64,000 nt of DNA from Rhizobium sp. Leaf262 (GTDB taxonomy: Bacteria > Pseudomonadota > Alphaproteobacteria > Rhizobiales > Rhizobiaceae): positions 122,258-186,257 of the forward strand of contig NZ_LMMM01000005.1 of the NCBI RefSeq assembly GCF_001422245.1, given 5' to 3'. Below the pieces are notes generated by a model. That model ran no database searches. It was not told the origin of the DNA and saw only the letters and a program-made list of their open reading frames with translations. Below are positions 11,750 through 21,509 of the stretch, one piece after another; the stretch's first letter is position 1, and each line of letters starts with the position of its first letter. Made by a program: the position numbers and the translations under genes.

Positions 11750-11800
11750 TTGACAGCAAAACGCACAATGCTTTATGGTTGTATTGCCTTATTAAGGCAA
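11750..11800 (+). promoter_or_regulatory. Candidate promoter and operator of the small peptide gene
   Basis: TTGACA at 11750-11755 is followed after 17-18 bp by a weak -10 (TTATGG or TATGGT). A perfect inverted repeat TTGCCTTA-T-TAAGGCAA (11784-11800) sits at the expected transcription start, a common place for a repressor operator. It lies 45 nt before the 42-codon gene. Confidence 0.45.
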
Positions 11801-11844
11801 CTTAAAGTAATGTTCTTTCCCATATTTATCGAAGGTATTTTGTC

Positions 11845-11973
11845 ATGAAGTTCATTCCTGTTTGCACTCTGGTCATCACTCTTTTCTCCGCTCAGATTTT
11901 GACGGCGACGAGCTCATTCGCCACTGTGTGCGATCCGATTACGAAAGTCTGCTGGGGCGGACACAAGGGCTGA
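11845..11973 (+). CDS. Small secreted Cys-containing peptide, 42 aa
   Basis: No family was recognised. The ATG at 11845 has a GAAGG about 10 nt upstream and opens a 42-codon frame. Residues 1-26 look like a signal peptide: Lys2, a hydrophobic stretch, and SSFA before the likely cut. The mature part would be about 16 residues (TVCDPITKVCWGGHKG) with two Cys six residues apart, able to form a disulfide. A candidate promoter and palindrome lie upstream and a hairpin lies 56 nt downstream, so it looks like a self-contained transcription unit. Coding status is inferred from this architecture, not from homology. Confidence 0.5.
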   Translation: MKFIPVCTLVITLFSAQILTATSSFATVCDPITKVCWGGHKG

Positions 11974-12028
11974 CATACCCTGGTTCAGCGTGGATAACGT
12001 TGAGCGATAATGCCCCACCCAAAACGAG

Positions 12029-12061
12029 TAAGCCCGTTACGGTCTGACCGAAACGGGCTTA
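12029..12061 (+). terminator. Hairpin downstream of the small peptide gene
   Basis: A 10-bp perfect stem (TAAGCCCGTT / AACGGGCTTA) encloses a second short stem, CGGTC/GACCG. There is no long T tract, so termination is probable but not certain. Confidence 0.5.
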
Positions 12062-12201
12062 TCTCACTTGTGAATGTTAGAGGCAGGAAAACTCAAAGAG
12101 TGATCACGCAACATGGTCATTTCCGCCGTGGGAGCACTGCTCTATTCCTATAACATCCCCCATTCATGCGTTTTTTCCAAAATATTGCGTTTTAACCGTT
12201 C

Positions 12202-12211
12202 CAAACGTTTG
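12202..12211. promoter_or_regulatory. Palindrome upstream of the MHS transporter
   Basis: CAAACGTTTG is a perfect 10-bp palindrome with the central CG typical of LacI-type operators, 70 nt before the transporter start. No cognate regulator is visible nearby. The remainder of 12062-12280 shows nothing else definite. Confidence 0.25.
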
Positions 12212-12280
12212 AAAATTGCTTTAACGCAGCCCCTGACCGGTAAAGGGTCATAAGTCTTACTTAACAATGGAACGAATATA

Positions 12281-13585
12281 ATGTCTGACGCGATATCCAA
12301 GGTATCGCCGACCGCTGCAAATCCGAACGATGTAAAGACAAATTCGCCTGCACGAGTTCTCACTGCCAGCGTGGTCGGCACGACCATCGAATTCTTCGAT
12401 TTCTACGTTTATGCGACTGCCGCAGTGCTCGTGTTTCCGACGTTGTTTTTCCCGAACAACGACCCGATGACGGCGCTTCTGGCATCTTTCGCCACCTTCT
12501 CCATCGCCTTCTTCGCCCGCCCGCTGGGTGCTGTGGTGTTCGGCCATTATGGTGACCGCGTTGGCCGCAAGACGACCCTCGTCGCTGCCCTTCTGACCAT
12601 GGGCGTTTCCACCGTCATCATCGGTCTGCTGCCGTCTTACGAAACCGCAGGCGTTCTGGCGCCGCTGCTGCTGGCACTGTGCCGCTTCGGTCAGGGCTTC
12701 GGTCTTGGCGGTGAATGGGGTGGCGCCGTGCTTCTGGCAACGGAAAACGCCCCTCCCGGCAAACGCAGCTGGTATGGCATGTTCCCACAGCTGGGCGCAC
12801 CGCTCGGACTCTTCCTGTCGTCAGGCGTGTTCTGGATACTCCTGCACTTCATGGAGCAGGACCAATTGCTCAGCTGGGGCTGGCGCATTCCCTTCGTCGC
12901 CTCGATCATCCTGATCGCCGTCGGCCTTTGGGTCCGTCTGTCGATCACTGAAACGCCTGCGTTCCAGAAAGCGATCGATCAGGAAGAGCGCGTTGCCGTT
13001 CCCGTCGCCGAACTGTTCCGCCACCACAAGCGCAGCCTGCTACTCGGCACATTCGTTGCGCTGGCGACCTTCGTGCTGTTTTACATCGGCACGGCCTATC
13101 TGCTGTCATATAACGTCAAGGTTCTGAAACTGCCGTTCCTCGACGCACTGGAAGTGCAGCTGATGAGCTCGGTCGTCTTCGGCATCTTCATTCCCATCGC
13201 CGGAAAGCTGGCCGAACGTTTCGGCCGCCGTGAAGTCCTGATCGCCACCACGGTGCTGATCGGTGCCTTCTCGTTCCTGCTGCCTGGCCTGATGAGCGGT
13301 GGCGAAGCCTCGATCTTCCTGTTTGCGGCTCTGGCCATGGCGCTGATGGGCATGACCTATGGCCTCATCGGAACGGCACTTGCTGCCCCCTTCCCGACCA
13401 CCGTCCGCTATACCGGCTCCTCCATCACCTTCAACATGGCTGGCATCTTCGGCGCATCGCTGGCACCCTACATCGCCACATGGCTGCAGGTGAATTACGG
13501 CATGGGCTACGTCGGCTATTATCTTTGCGTCGCTGCATTGATCACGCTGCTCTGCATCATGCTGTCGCGGAAAAACGAAGTCTAA
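12281..13585 (+). CDS. MFS transporter, metabolite:H+ symporter (MHS) family
   Basis: A 434-residue, 12-span inner-membrane permease of the MHS branch of the major facilitator superfamily (ProP, ShiA and YhjE relatives), which imports organic acids or zwitterions with protons. The MHS start TIEFFDFYVYATAA, the loop motif GHYGDRVGRKTT and GFGLGGEWGGAVLLATENAP (about 130-150) are visible. The substrate is unknown. The gene stands alone on the plus strand within the dcw cluster, between the peptide gene and convergent small genes behind murB, and ends in a strong terminator. Confidence 0.93.
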   Translation: MSDAISKVSPTAANPNDVKTNSPARVLTASVVGTTIEFFDFYVYATAAVLVFPTLFFPNNDPMTALLASFATFSIAFFARPLGAVVFGHYGDRVGRKTTLVAALLTMGVSTVIIGLLPSYETAGVLAPLLLALCRFGQGFGLGGEWGGAVLLATENAPPGKRSWYGMFPQLGAPLGLFLSSGVFWILLHFMEQDQLLSWGWRIPFVASIILIAVGLWVRLSITETPAFQKAIDQEERVAVPVAELFRHHKRSLLLGTFVALATFVLFYIGTAYLLSYNVKVLKLPFLDALEVQLMSSVVFGIFIPIAGKLAERFGRREVLIATTVLIGAFSFLLPGLMSGGEASIFLFAALAMALMGMTYGLIGTALAAPFPTTVRYTGSSITFNMAGIFGASLAPYIATWLQVNYGMGYVGYYLCVAALITLLCIMLSRKNEV

Positions 13586-13604
13586 AGCGGAATCAAACAC
13601 ACAG

Positions 13605-13641
13605 AAAAGCCCGCGAAGTCATTGGCTTCTCGGGCTTTTTT
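13605..13641 (+). terminator. Terminator after the MHS transporter
   Basis: AAAAGCCCG-C-GAAG pairs with CTTC-T-CGGGCTTTT (one internal mismatch) and is followed by six T. On the minus strand it may also end the murB-small-gene transcript. Confidence 0.85.
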
Positions 13642-13662
13642 GCTGTCTTTAGAAAACTTAAA

Positions 13663-13788
13663 TTATTCGCTGGAATGATTTTTCTGTCGTCGCGCAAGAT
13701 TGATGTCGCTTACCCAGATCGCAAACCAGACGCCTTCACCAGTAATCAGCGGCAGAATGTAAAGAAAAAAGAATGCCGCAGAATTCAT
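13663..13788 (-). CDS. Small membrane protein, 41 aa
   Basis: No family was recognised. The frame starts MNSAAFFFLYILPLITGEG, has one hydrophobic span with Trp (VWFAIWVS) and ends in a basic, charged tail (NLARRQKNHSSE). GGCAGG lies about 10 nt before the ATG. The start resembles that of the 33-residue neighbour (MNS, FF, Y, P and W at similar spacing), which suggests the two are related. It is the last gene before a terminator usable from both sides. Confidence 0.45.
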   Translation of the reverse strand: MNSAAFFFLYILPLITGEGVWFAIWVSDINLARRQKNHSSE

Positions 13789-13841
13789 TTACACAACCTG
13801 CCAAATGGAACAAATCATGGCGTATGAATGGCTAGGATTTC

Positions 13842-13943
13842 TTATCTCTGCCTGTGCTTGTATTTATCATATGCCATCCAGCAAAGGCATATGGCAGAAA
13901 CCAACCATGGAAAAACATACCAGAAAAATTCCTGAGAGTTCAT
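13842..13943 (-). CDS. Small membrane protein, 33 aa
   Basis: No family was recognised. The 33-codon frame encodes MNSQEFFWYVFPWLVSAIC, then LCWMAYDKYKHRQR. That is one aromatic-rich hydrophobic span followed by a strongly basic tail, so the N terminus would face out. Its ATG overlaps the stop of the preceding 85-codon gene by 4 nt (ATGA), the same coupling seen through the mur operon, which argues that it is translated. Its size is below usual annotation cut-offs. Confidence 0.5.
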   Translation of the reverse strand: MNSQEFFWYVFPWLVSAICLCWMAYDKYKHRQR

Positions 13944-14197
13944 ATTTTAAGTCCTCCAAGAACATGTCTCGCGGTTAAATGTAATAGAGTAGCGCCGAGA
14001 ATCCAACCAGCAATCACAGAAACGTTTAACAACGTGGCGGAGGAAGGTGTCAGGGACAGAACTTGCCCCAGCACCCCAATGGCCAGAAAAGCTGTAGACA
14101 GCCGGTCAAGCGCGTTAGCCAGCAATTTACGACGCTCGTTTGAGATAAGATCGTATCTGCGGCGATCTAATTCATTCAAACCGCTATCAGACATCAT
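13940..14197 (-). CDS. Small two-span membrane protein behind murB
   Basis: An 85-residue hypothetical protein. After a charged N terminus (LNELDRRRYDLISNERRKLLANAL) come two hydrophobic spans, ALDRLSTAFLAIGVLGQVLS and TLLNVSVIAGWILGATLLH, joined by a short loop. The start is an ATG (or the adjacent GTG at 14200) touching the murB stop, so it is coupled to murB. No domain is recognised with confidence. Together with the 33- and 41-residue genes it forms a tail of small membrane proteins on the mur operon. Confidence 0.65.
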   Translation of the reverse strand: MMSDSGLNELDRRRYDLISNERRKLLANALDRLSTAFLAIGVLGQVLSLTPSSATLLNVSVIAGWILGATLLHLTARHVLGGLKI

Positions 14198-15162
14198 CAC
14201 GCCCCGAGAAACGGCTCCACTTCACGGCCCGGCATAAACAACCCCAGCCGCTTGATTTCCCATTCCAGGCGAATGCCCGCATGTTCGAAGACGCGCTTGC
14301 GCACCGCTTCACCCAGATATTCCAGATCATAGCCGGTCGCGTGGCCGGTGTTGATCATAAAATTGCAGTGTAGCGAAGACATCTGCGCGCCGCCGATGAC
14401 CATACCACGACCGCCCGCCTCATCGATAAGGCTCCAGGCCGAATGACCCTCGGGGTTCTTGAAGGTCGAGCCGCCGGTCTGTTCGCGGATCGGCTGAACC
14501 GTTTCGCGGTGATGGCGAACCGCATCCATATCGGCGCGGATTTTCGCGCGGTCTTCCGGGTGGCCTTCGAACAGCGCGCCGGTGAAGATCAGATCCTTCG
14601 ACGCTTCCGAATGGCGATAGCTGTAGCCCATATCCGCATTGGAAAGGGTGTGCTGATTGCCCTGACGATCCACGGCGTAAACTTCCACCACGCGGTCACG
14701 CGTCTCACCCCCATTGGCACCGGCATTCATGCGCAGCGCGCCGCCGATGGAGCCGGGAATACCGTAATAGAAATGGAAACCGCCGATGCCGTTATCCATC
14801 GCCATGGCCGCAATGTGCTTGTCGGGGCAGATCGCACCGGCCTTGATGCGGTTTTCGCCAGCCAGCTCCACTTGGCCGAAGCCCTTGGCGGACAGGCGCA
14901 CGACAACACCGGGAATGCCGCCATCGCGAACAAGCAAGTTCGAGCCGACGCCGACGACCGTCAGCGGCACGTCTTCCGGCAGAATTTTGAGGAAAGCGAT
15001 GAGATCGTCCACGTCATGGGGCTGGAACATCAGTTCCGCCAGACCACCTGCTCTGAACCACGTTACGCGATCCATCGGACTGTCCGGCGTCAAACGTCCT
15101 CTGAGTTCCGTTACTCCGTCGCCGAGCCTTTCCAGCAACTTTACCCCATCCACCTGTCTCAT
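14197..15162 (-). CDS. murB: UDP-N-acetylenolpyruvoylglucosamine reductase MurB
   Basis: MurB uses NADPH and FAD to reduce the enolpyruvyl group and yield UDP-MurNAc. The 321-residue product has FAD-binding blocks [27 protein letters not shown] and [18 protein letters not shown], the catalytic Ser in [10 protein letters not shown], and a C-terminal Glu in [12 protein letters not shown]. These fit type II MurB. The start overlaps the murC stop by 4 nt. murB is the last canonical dcw gene before the accessory insertion. Confidence 0.97.
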   Translation of the reverse strand: MRQVDGVKLLERLGDGVTELRGRLTPDSPMDRVTWFRAGGLAELMFQPHDVDDLIAFLKILPEDVPLTVVGVGSNLLVRDGGIPGVVVRLSAKGFGQVELAGENRIKAGAICPDKHIAAMAMDNGIGGFHFYYGIPGSIGGALRMNAGANGGETRDRVVEVYAVDRQGNQHTLSNADMGYSYRHSEASKDLIFTGALFEGHPEDRAKIRADMDAVRHHRETVQPIREQTGGSTFKNPEGHSAWSLIDEAGGRGMVIGGAQMSSLHCNFMINTGHATGYDLEYLGEAVRKRVFEHAGIRLEWEIKRLGLFMPGREVEPFLGA

Positions 15163-16574
15163 GCAGACTTTCCTGAAATGCTATCCAATTCCGAGGGCAG
15201 CACTGCCGCCCACTGCGTAATATTACCAGCCCCCAACAAAACCACGAAATCACCCGGTTTCGCAATGGCTGCAACGGTCTTTGCCAGATCGTCGCGAGAA
15301 GCGAGGTGGCGCGCATCCCGATGACCCGCTGCCCGTGTGGCAGAAACGAGCGTTTCGGAGTTCACACCCTCGATTGCATCTTCGCCCGCCGCATAGACCG
15401 GAGCAAGAAGAATTGTGTCGGCATCGTTGAAACAATGCGCAAAATCTTCAAACAGGCTGGAAAGACGCGAATAACGGTGCGGCTGATGCACGGCGATAAT
15501 GCGCCCGCTGCACGCCTCACGCGCCGCCTTCAGCACAGCTTTGATCTCGACCGGGTGATGGCCGTAGTCGTCGAACACCTGCACACCGTTGGATTCGCCC
15601 GTCAACGTGAAGCGACGCTTGACGCCGCCGAAGGAGGCCAGCCCCTTCTTAATGTCTTCGACGGAAATGCCGAGGCGATTGGCAACGGCAATTGCCGCCG
15701 TGGCATTCGAAACGTTATGACGGCCAGGCATCGGCAGAACCAGATCGGTGAAGGTGAAGATCTTGCCGGTACGGCGGCGGCGGATTTCCACGTCGAAAAT
15801 CGACTTGGTCCCATCGATGCGCACATTATAGAAGCGCACATCGGCCTGCGGGTTTTCACCATAAGTGATGACCTTGCGGTCCTCGATCTTTCCGACCAGC
15901 GTCTGCACTTCTGGATGGTCGATGCACAACACGCCGAAACCGTAGAACGGTACGTTTTCCACGAATTGGCGGAACGCGGCGCGCACGGCATCGAAATTGC
16001 CGTAATGGTCCAGATGCTCGGGGTCGATATTGGTGATGACGGCCACATCGGCGGGCAGCTTCAGGAAGGTGCCGTCGGACTCGTCGGCTTCCACCACCAT
16101 CCACTCGCCCTCACCCATGCGGGCATTGGTGCCATAGGCATTGATGATGCCACCATTGATGACGGTCGGGTCGAGGTTGCCCGCTTCCAGAAGTGTAGCG
16201 ACCATGGAGGTCGTCGTCGTTTTGCCATGCGTACCGCCAATAGCGATGGCATTGCGGAAGCGCATCAATTCGGCCAGCATTTCGGCGCGGCGAACGATGG
16301 GCAGGTGCTTTTCACGCGCTGCCGTAAGCTCCGGGTTGTTTTTCTTGATCGCCGTGGACACCACAACCACCTCGGCATCGCCCAGGTTTTCAGCCGCCTG
16401 TCCGACGAAGACCTCGATTCCCTTGTCGCGCAGACGCTGCACATTGGCGCTGTCTGCCTGATCGGAGCCTTGAACGCGGTGGCCGAGGTTGTGAAGCACT
16501 TCGGCAATGCCGCTCATGCCGATGCCGCCAATTCCGATGAAATGGACGAGACCTATGGCTTTCGGCATCTTCAT
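15159..16574 (-). CDS. murC: UDP-N-acetylmuramate--L-alanine ligase MurC
   Basis: MurC adds the first L-Ala to UDP-MurNAc with ATP. The 471-residue product has the UDP-binding [18 protein letters not shown] at the N terminus, the ATP loop [11 protein letters not shown] near residue 117, [26 protein letters not shown] and HQPHRYSRL. Length is typical. It overlaps both murG and murB by 4 nt, so the three are probably translated as a coupled set. Confidence 0.98.
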   Translation of the reverse strand: MKMPKAIGLVHFIGIGGIGMSGIAEVLHNLGHRVQGSDQADSANVQRLRDKGIEVFVGQAAENLGDAEVVVVSTAIKKNNPELTAAREKHLPIVRRAEMLAELMRFRNAIAIGGTHGKTTTTSMVATLLEAGNLDPTVINGGIINAYGTNARMGEGEWMVVEADESDGTFLKLPADVAVITNIDPEHLDHYGNFDAVRAAFRQFVENVPFYGFGVLCIDHPEVQTLVGKIEDRKVITYGENPQADVRFYNVRIDGTKSIFDVEIRRRRTGKIFTFTDLVLPMPGRHNVSNATAAIAVANRLGISVEDIKKGLASFGGVKRRFTLTGESNGVQVFDDYGHHPVEIKAVLKAAREACSGRIIAVHQPHRYSRLSSLFEDFAHCFNDADTILLAPVYAAGEDAIEGVNSETLVSATRAAGHRDARHLASRDDLAKTVAAIAKPGDFVVLLGAGNITQWAAVLPSELDSISGKSA

Positions 16575-17710
16575 GGATGCACTCCTTCTTTGGTATTCAA
16601 TTTGAATTGCTGAACGGATTGCCCTGCGGCAACCGCCTCTACCAGATCGGCCAGACGCTGGGCCGCATCCGGCTTGCCAGTGGCTTTTGCAGCCGCCGCC
16701 GTCTGCGCCAGACGATCAGGATCGTTCATGGCGTCACTCAGCAGCGACGACAGTTTTTGCGGAGACAGTTCAGACTGCTTGATGACACTTGCGCCACCCG
16801 CTGCCGAAAGGGCCGCAGCATTTGCGGCCTGATCGTGGTCCAGCGCATGCGGATAAGGCACCAGAACGGATGGACGCCCTATGACGGACAGTTCCGACAC
16901 GGTCGACGCACCCGAACGGCTGATGACGAGATCGGCCCCGGCGATGCGCTCGGCCATGTCGCCGAAGAAGGGTGAGATATCCGCCTTCACGCCGAGCTTG
17001 GTATAGGACGCAATCACGCTGTCCTTGTCTTCGGGACGCGCCTGCTGCGTCACCGAAATGCGCGAGCGCATCTCGTTCGGCATCAGGCAGATCGCGGCGG
17101 GCACGGCACCGGAAAAGAACTGCGCGCCCTGACTTCCACCGAACACGACAAGCTGGAACGGCTCACCGGCATGAGATGGCGTATAGGCCACATCAGCAGC
17201 AGACAGCACGGCAGGGCGCACGGGGTTACCCGTCGCCACCGTCTTGTCGGCATATTGGCCTTGCGTCTCGGGCAGAAAGCCACCAGCGATGGCTTTCACG
17301 CGCTTTGCCAACGCCTTGTTGGCGCGACCCATGACTGCATTCTGCTCATGGATGATCGATGGCACGCCGAGGCCCGTGGAGGCCAGAAGCGGCGGCACGG
17401 TGGGGTAACCACCGAAACCAACCACGGCGACGGGCTTCAGCTTCGTCACCAGACGGCGCGCAGCGCGAAGGCCGGTCCATAGCTTCAGCAGCGCCTTGGC
17501 GACCGAAATGGGGTTCTTGGAGCCGATGGTGGCAGATGGTACGACGTGGATTTCATCGGCTGGAAACTTGCCCGCATAACGTTCGGCGCGGCTGTCGGTC
17601 ACCAGATGCACGGAATATCCGCGCGCCTTCAACTCGTAAGCCAGCGCCTCTGCCGGAAACACATGGCCGCCGGTTCCCCCGGCGGCTAGCAGCACGATAC
17701 CTTTGCTCAT
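16571..17710 (-). CDS. murG: Lipid II synthase MurG
   Basis: MurG is the peripheral membrane glycosyltransferase that adds GlcNAc to lipid I, giving lipid II. The 379-residue product has the glycine-rich [45 protein letters not shown], the second glycine loop [11 protein letters not shown] and the donor-site region [11 protein letters not shown]. Each is a standard MurG motif. It begins 5 nt after ftsW ends and overlaps murC by 4 nt. Confidence 0.98.
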   Translation of the reverse strand: MSKGIVLLAAGGTGGHVFPAEALAYELKARGYSVHLVTDSRAERYAGKFPADEIHVVPSATIGSKNPISVAKALLKLWTGLRAARRLVTKLKPVAVVGFGGYPTVPPLLASTGLGVPSIIHEQNAVMGRANKALAKRVKAIAGGFLPETQGQYADKTVATGNPVRPAVLSAADVAYTPSHAGEPFQLVVFGGSQGAQFFSGAVPAAICLMPNEMRSRISVTQQARPEDKDSVIASYTKLGVKADISPFFGDMAERIAGADLVISRSGASTVSELSVIGRPSVLVPYPHALDHDQAANAAALSAAGGASVIKQSELSPQKLSSLLSDAMNDPDRLAQTAAAAKATGKPDAAQRLADLVEAVAAGQSVQQFKLNTKEGVHP

Positions 17711-17715
17711 AGTCT

Positions 17716-18870
17716 TTACTCCGCGGGAAGGCCCGCATTGACCCTGAAGAAGCTGCGCTCCTGCGCACGTTTTTCAGGGCGATGGCGGGTCAGCGCCAGC
17801 AGGAAACCAGCCGTGACGCATATCGCCATCATGGACGAACCGCCATAGGAAATCAGCGGCAGGGTCATGCCCTTCGCTGGCATCAGCTCCAGATTGACGC
17901 CGATGTTGATCATCGACTGCATACCGATCTGCAGCACGAGGCCGGCGACGGCAAAGCGGACGAAGTCGTCCTTTTCCTTGAAGGCGTGGCTCAAACCGCG
18001 CAGCACGATGAAGGCGAAGATCGCGACCAGCAGCATGCAGAACAGAATGCCGAATTCTTCCGCCGCAACGGAAAAGATGAAGTCGGTATGGCTATCGGGA
18101 ATGATGCGCTTGACGATGCCTTCACCCGGACCCTGACCGAACCAGTTTCCGCGAATGATGGCTTCGCGGGCGGTATCGACTTGAAACGTGTCGCCCTCAC
18201 CCGTCCAGAACCGGTCGATACGACCGGCCACGTGCGGCAACATCAGATAGGCGGTGACAATACCGCCGACGCCGAGACCACCGAGCATGATGATCCAGAA
18301 CCACGGAATGCCTGCCATGAAGAACATGCCGCCCCACACGACCGACGTCAGGATGGTCTGGCCGAAGTCCGGCTGGGCGATGAGAAGTGCCGCCACGATG
18401 CCGAAGGTAATGATGGCGAAGAGATTGCCGGGAATTTCAGGATGGCGAGCGCGCTCGGCAAACAGCCACGCGCAGACGATGACGAAAGCAGGCTTCATGA
18501 ATTCGGACGGCTGAATGGAGAAGCTGCCGATGGAAATCCAGCGACGTGCACCCTTCACTTCGATCCCGAAGAACAGTGCAAAGATCATCATCAGCAGCGC
18601 GACGATGAGCATGATGACGGCGACACGCCGCACCTGGCGCGGCGTCAAGAAAGACAGGCCGAGCATGATCGCCACAGATGGCACCATGAACATGGCCTGA
18701 CGCTCCACGAAGAAGAAGCTGTTGAGGCCGATGCGCTCCGCCACGGCAGGGGATGCCGCAAAGGACAGCATCAGTCCGATGCCCATCAGCGCGATGAACG
18801 CAGTCAGGAAGAAACGGTCGATGGTCCAGAACCATTCCGCGACCGGTCCACGGTCGATACGGCTTACCAT
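17716..18870 (-). CDS. ftsW: SEDS glycosyltransferase FtsW
   Basis: FtsW is the polytopic SEDS protein that polymerises lipid II at the septum with FtsI. From the ATG at 18870 the product has 384 residues and about ten membrane spans. It contains [20 protein letters not shown], the catalytic-loop region ([18 protein letters not shown]) and the C-terminal [10 protein letters not shown] motif. A longer start at 18897 overlaps murD; the chosen ATG has GGTGGAG about 11 nt upstream and begins MVSRIDRGP. Confidence 0.96.
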   Translation of the reverse strand: MVSRIDRGPVAEWFWTIDRFFLTAFIALMGIGLMLSFAASPAVAERIGLNSFFFVERQAMFMVPSVAIMLGLSFLTPRQVRRVAVIMLIVALLMMIFALFFGIEVKGARRWISIGSFSIQPSEFMKPAFVIVCAWLFAERARHPEIPGNLFAIITFGIVAALLIAQPDFGQTILTSVVWGGMFFMAGIPWFWIIMLGGLGVGGIVTAYLMLPHVAGRIDRFWTGEGDTFQVDTAREAIIRGNWFGQGPGEGIVKRIIPDSHTDFIFSVAAEEFGILFCMLLVAIFAFIVLRGLSHAFKEKDDFVRFAVAGLVLQIGMQSMINIGVNLELMPAKGMTLPLISYGGSSMMAICVTAGFLLALTRHRPEKRAQERSFFRVNAGLPAE

Positions 18871-18874
18871 TTCA

Positions 18875-20284
18875 TCACTCCACCTTTTCCGAGCCAACCA
18901 ACATCGTCACGTCAGCCAGCGCTGCAACATGAGAAACGAACGAATCACCACGTATTTCGAAGTTCTTATATTGATCGAAGCTTGCGCAAGCCGGGGATAG
19001 CATCACGACATTGCCGTCGCCTCCATCCTGCTGCGCATCCTGTGCGGCGTGCTGCACGGCCTTGTCCAATGTGCCCGAGATTTCGTAGGGCACGGCCTCA
19101 CCAAGCGTCGCTGCAAACTCCGCTGCCGCCTCACCGATAAGATAGGCTTTTGCGATGTGGGAAAACAGGGGCGAAAGACTGCTGATGCCACCCGCCTTCG
19201 GCAGACCACCTGCAATCCAGTAGATGCGATCATAGCTGGACAACGCCGGTGCCGCCGCATCGGCATTCGTCGCCTTGCTGTCATTGACGAAGGTGACATT
19301 GCCGCGACGACCCACCGGCTGCATGCGATGCTTCAAGCCGGGGAAGGAGTTCAGCCCCGCCTTCACCTCGTCAACCGAAACGCCGACAGCGAGGCAGGCA
19401 GCAATGGCTGCTGCTGCATTCTGCGCATTGTGGCTGCCGCGAAGCGTCGGAATGCCATCGAGATCGGCCAACAGCGTCGACGTGCCGTTCTCACCCTTCA
19501 TGATCCGGCTGCCCTCGGCATAAAGACCATTGGCAACGACGCTGCGCTTGGAAATGCGCGACACCGTGACGCCTGCCCGCTCGACGCGGTCGGCAATCAT
19601 CGTGCAATAGCTGTCATCGACACCGATCACTGCTGTATCGCTGCCCGCGACCAGCCGTTCCTTGATGTCGGCGTAATGCTGCATCGTGCCGTGACGGTCG
19701 AGATGGTCGGGCGTCAGGTTGAGCAGAATGCCTGCAGTCGGGTTCAGCGTGGGTGCCAGATCGATCTGGTAGGACGAGCATTCGACCACATAAAAACGCT
19801 GTGCTTTGGGTGGCTCGAGGCTGAGGATCGCCGTGCCGATATTGCCGCCCAGCTGCGTGTCCCGGCCAGCCGACGTCAGAATATGTGCAATCAACGCTGT
19901 CGTCGTGGATTTGCCGTTGGTGCCGGTAATGGCGATGAAGGGGCAATCCGGCGCATGTGCACGGCGTTCACGCACGAAGAGTTCGATATCGCCGATCACC
20001 TCCACACCCGCGGCACGGGCAAGATCGACCGACCAGTGCGGCTTGGGATGCGTTAGCGGCACACCGGGTGCAAGCACGAAGGCCGTAAGCTTCGACCAGT
20101 CGAGCGTGCGAAGATCTGCGGTGTGGATGCCTTCGCCTTGAGCCTTGGCGACACTATCGGGATTGTCATCGAACGCCGTCACCTCAGCACCACCGGCGAC
20201 CAGCGCCCTTGCGGTGACGAGGCCCGAGCCACCCAGACCGAACAGGGCAACCTTTTTTCCGGCAAGTGAGGTGACAGGGATCAT
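18875..20284 (-). CDS. murD: UDP-N-acetylmuramoylalanine--D-glutamate ligase MurD
   Basis: MurD adds D-Glu to UDP-MurNAc-L-Ala. The 469-residue product has [17 protein letters not shown] at the N terminus, the P loop [12 protein letters not shown] near residue 120, the GNIGTAIL and [12 protein letters not shown] blocks, and [17 protein letters not shown] in the C-terminal domain. It lies 4 nt after mraY in the same transcript direction. Confidence 0.98.
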   Translation of the reverse strand: MIPVTSLAGKKVALFGLGGSGLVTARALVAGGAEVTAFDDNPDSVAKAQGEGIHTADLRTLDWSKLTAFVLAPGVPLTHPKPHWSVDLARAAGVEVIGDIELFVRERRAHAPDCPFIAITGTNGKSTTTALIAHILTSAGRDTQLGGNIGTAILSLEPPKAQRFYVVECSSYQIDLAPTLNPTAGILLNLTPDHLDRHGTMQHYADIKERLVAGSDTAVIGVDDSYCTMIADRVERAGVTVSRISKRSVVANGLYAEGSRIMKGENGTSTLLADLDGIPTLRGSHNAQNAAAAIAACLAVGVSVDEVKAGLNSFPGLKHRMQPVGRRGNVTFVNDSKATNADAAAPALSSYDRIYWIAGGLPKAGGISSLSPLFSHIAKAYLIGEAAAEFAATLGEAVPYEISGTLDKAVQHAAQDAQQDGGDGNVVMLSPACASFDQYKNFEIRGDSFVSHVAALADVTMLVGSEKVE

Positions 20285-20288
20285 GCCG

Positions 20289-21389
20289 TTACCTCAGCTT
20301 CAGCGTTGCAAGGCCAAGCATCGCAAGACCGACGGAGATGATCCAGAAGCGGATAACCACCTGGCTTTCCGTCCAGCCCTTCTTTTCGAAATGGTGGTGG
20401 ATCGGTGCCATCAGGAACACACGCCTGCCGGTGCGTTTGAACCAGAACACCTGAATGATGACCGACAGCGTTTCCATGACGAAGAGACCACCCACGATGA
20501 TCATGACGATCTCGTGCTTGACGGCAACCGCGATGGAGCCGATCAGGCCGCCAAGAGCCAGCGATCCGGTATCGCCCATGAAGATAGCCGCAGGTGGTGC
20601 GTTGAACCACAGGAAGCCAAGTCCACCGCCGATAACAGCACCGACGATCACCGCAAGTTCACCCGTGCCGGGCACGAAATTGATCTGGAGATAATTGGCG
20701 AAAATCGCGTTTCCGACGAGGTAGGAGATAACGCCGAAGGTTGCCGCCGCAATCATCACAGGCACGATGGCAAGACCGTCGAGACCATCCGTCAGGTTCA
20801 CCGCGTTACCGGCACCCACGATGACGAAGGCACCGAACAGCACGAAGAAATAGCCGAGGTTGATGACGAATTCCTTGAAGAACGGGAAGGCGATGGAGCT
20901 GCCCAGCGTGCCACCATGCGGGGCCGTTGCGAGCGCGATCTGCATCATGAAGAAGACGGCAATCGCAGCAATGACGAACTCGATGCCGAGACGTGCCTTG
21001 CCGGAAAAGCCCTTGTCGCTCTGCTTGGTGACTTTCAGATAGTCGTCGTAAAAGCCGATGGCACCGAAGCCGAGCGTGACCATCAGAACCGAGACGACGT
21101 AAACGTTGGAGAGGTCGCCCCACAGCAGCGAGCCGCCGAGAATGCCAGCGAGGATCATCAACCCGCCCATGGTTGGCGTACCGGCCTTCTTGAAATGCGT
21201 CTGCGGACCATCGGCGCGGATCGGCTGACCCTTGCCCTGGCGGATGCGCAGCGAATTGATGATGGCGGGTCCAAACAGGAAGACGATGAGGGCAGAGGTA
21301 AACAGTGCCGCACCAGCCCGGAACGTAATGTACCGGAACAGATTGAAGATTTGAACTTTGTCCGACAGTTCAACGAGCCAGATCAGCAT
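20289..21389 (-). CDS. mraY: Phospho-N-acetylmuramoyl-pentapeptide transferase MraY
   Basis: MraY transfers phospho-MurNAc-pentapeptide to undecaprenyl phosphate, forming lipid I in the inner membrane. The 366-residue, about ten-span product has PTMGGLMIL, the Asp pair in [21 protein letters not shown], the [12 protein letters not shown] block and [13 protein letters not shown]. The upstream-extended frame to 21470 was rejected: the ATG at 21389 has GAAAGGG before it and gives the usual MLIWLVEL start. A 120-nt gap separates it from murF. Confidence 0.98.
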   Translation of the reverse strand: MLIWLVELSDKVQIFNLFRYITFRAGAALFTSALIVFLFGPAIINSLRIRQGKGQPIRADGPQTHFKKAGTPTMGGLMILAGILGGSLLWGDLSNVYVVSVLMVTLGFGAIGFYDDYLKVTKQSDKGFSGKARLGIEFVIAAIAVFFMMQIALATAPHGGTLGSSIAFPFFKEFVINLGYFFVLFGAFVIVGAGNAVNLTDGLDGLAIVPVMIAAATFGVISYLVGNAIFANYLQINFVPGTGELAVIVGAVIGGGLGFLWFNAPPAAIFMGDTGSLALGGLIGSIAVAVKHEIVMIIVGGLFVMETLSVIIQVFWFKRTGRRVFLMAPIHHHFEKKGWTESQVVIRFWIISVGLAMLGLATLKLR

Positions 21390-21509
21390 GTTTGCCCTTT
21401 CAAAAGGCCGGTTAAAGCGGCGGGCAGACGATGGGTTAGCCTGCGCCGCTTCACGTTTTCGTTTCAGCACCGGTCACCGAAACCATGTCTCGGCGTTCGG
21501 TTGGATGCT

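Noticed and set aside
11499..11768. Two minus-strand ORFs of 73 and 89 codons in the gap before ddlB
   Set aside because: They overlap each other, lack convincing ribosome sites, and have no signal, membrane or domain features.
13480..13827. Plus-strand ORF continuing past the MHS transporter
   Set aside because: It overlaps the transporter 3' end in another frame and runs through its terminator; the minus-strand 41-codon frame has better coding features here.
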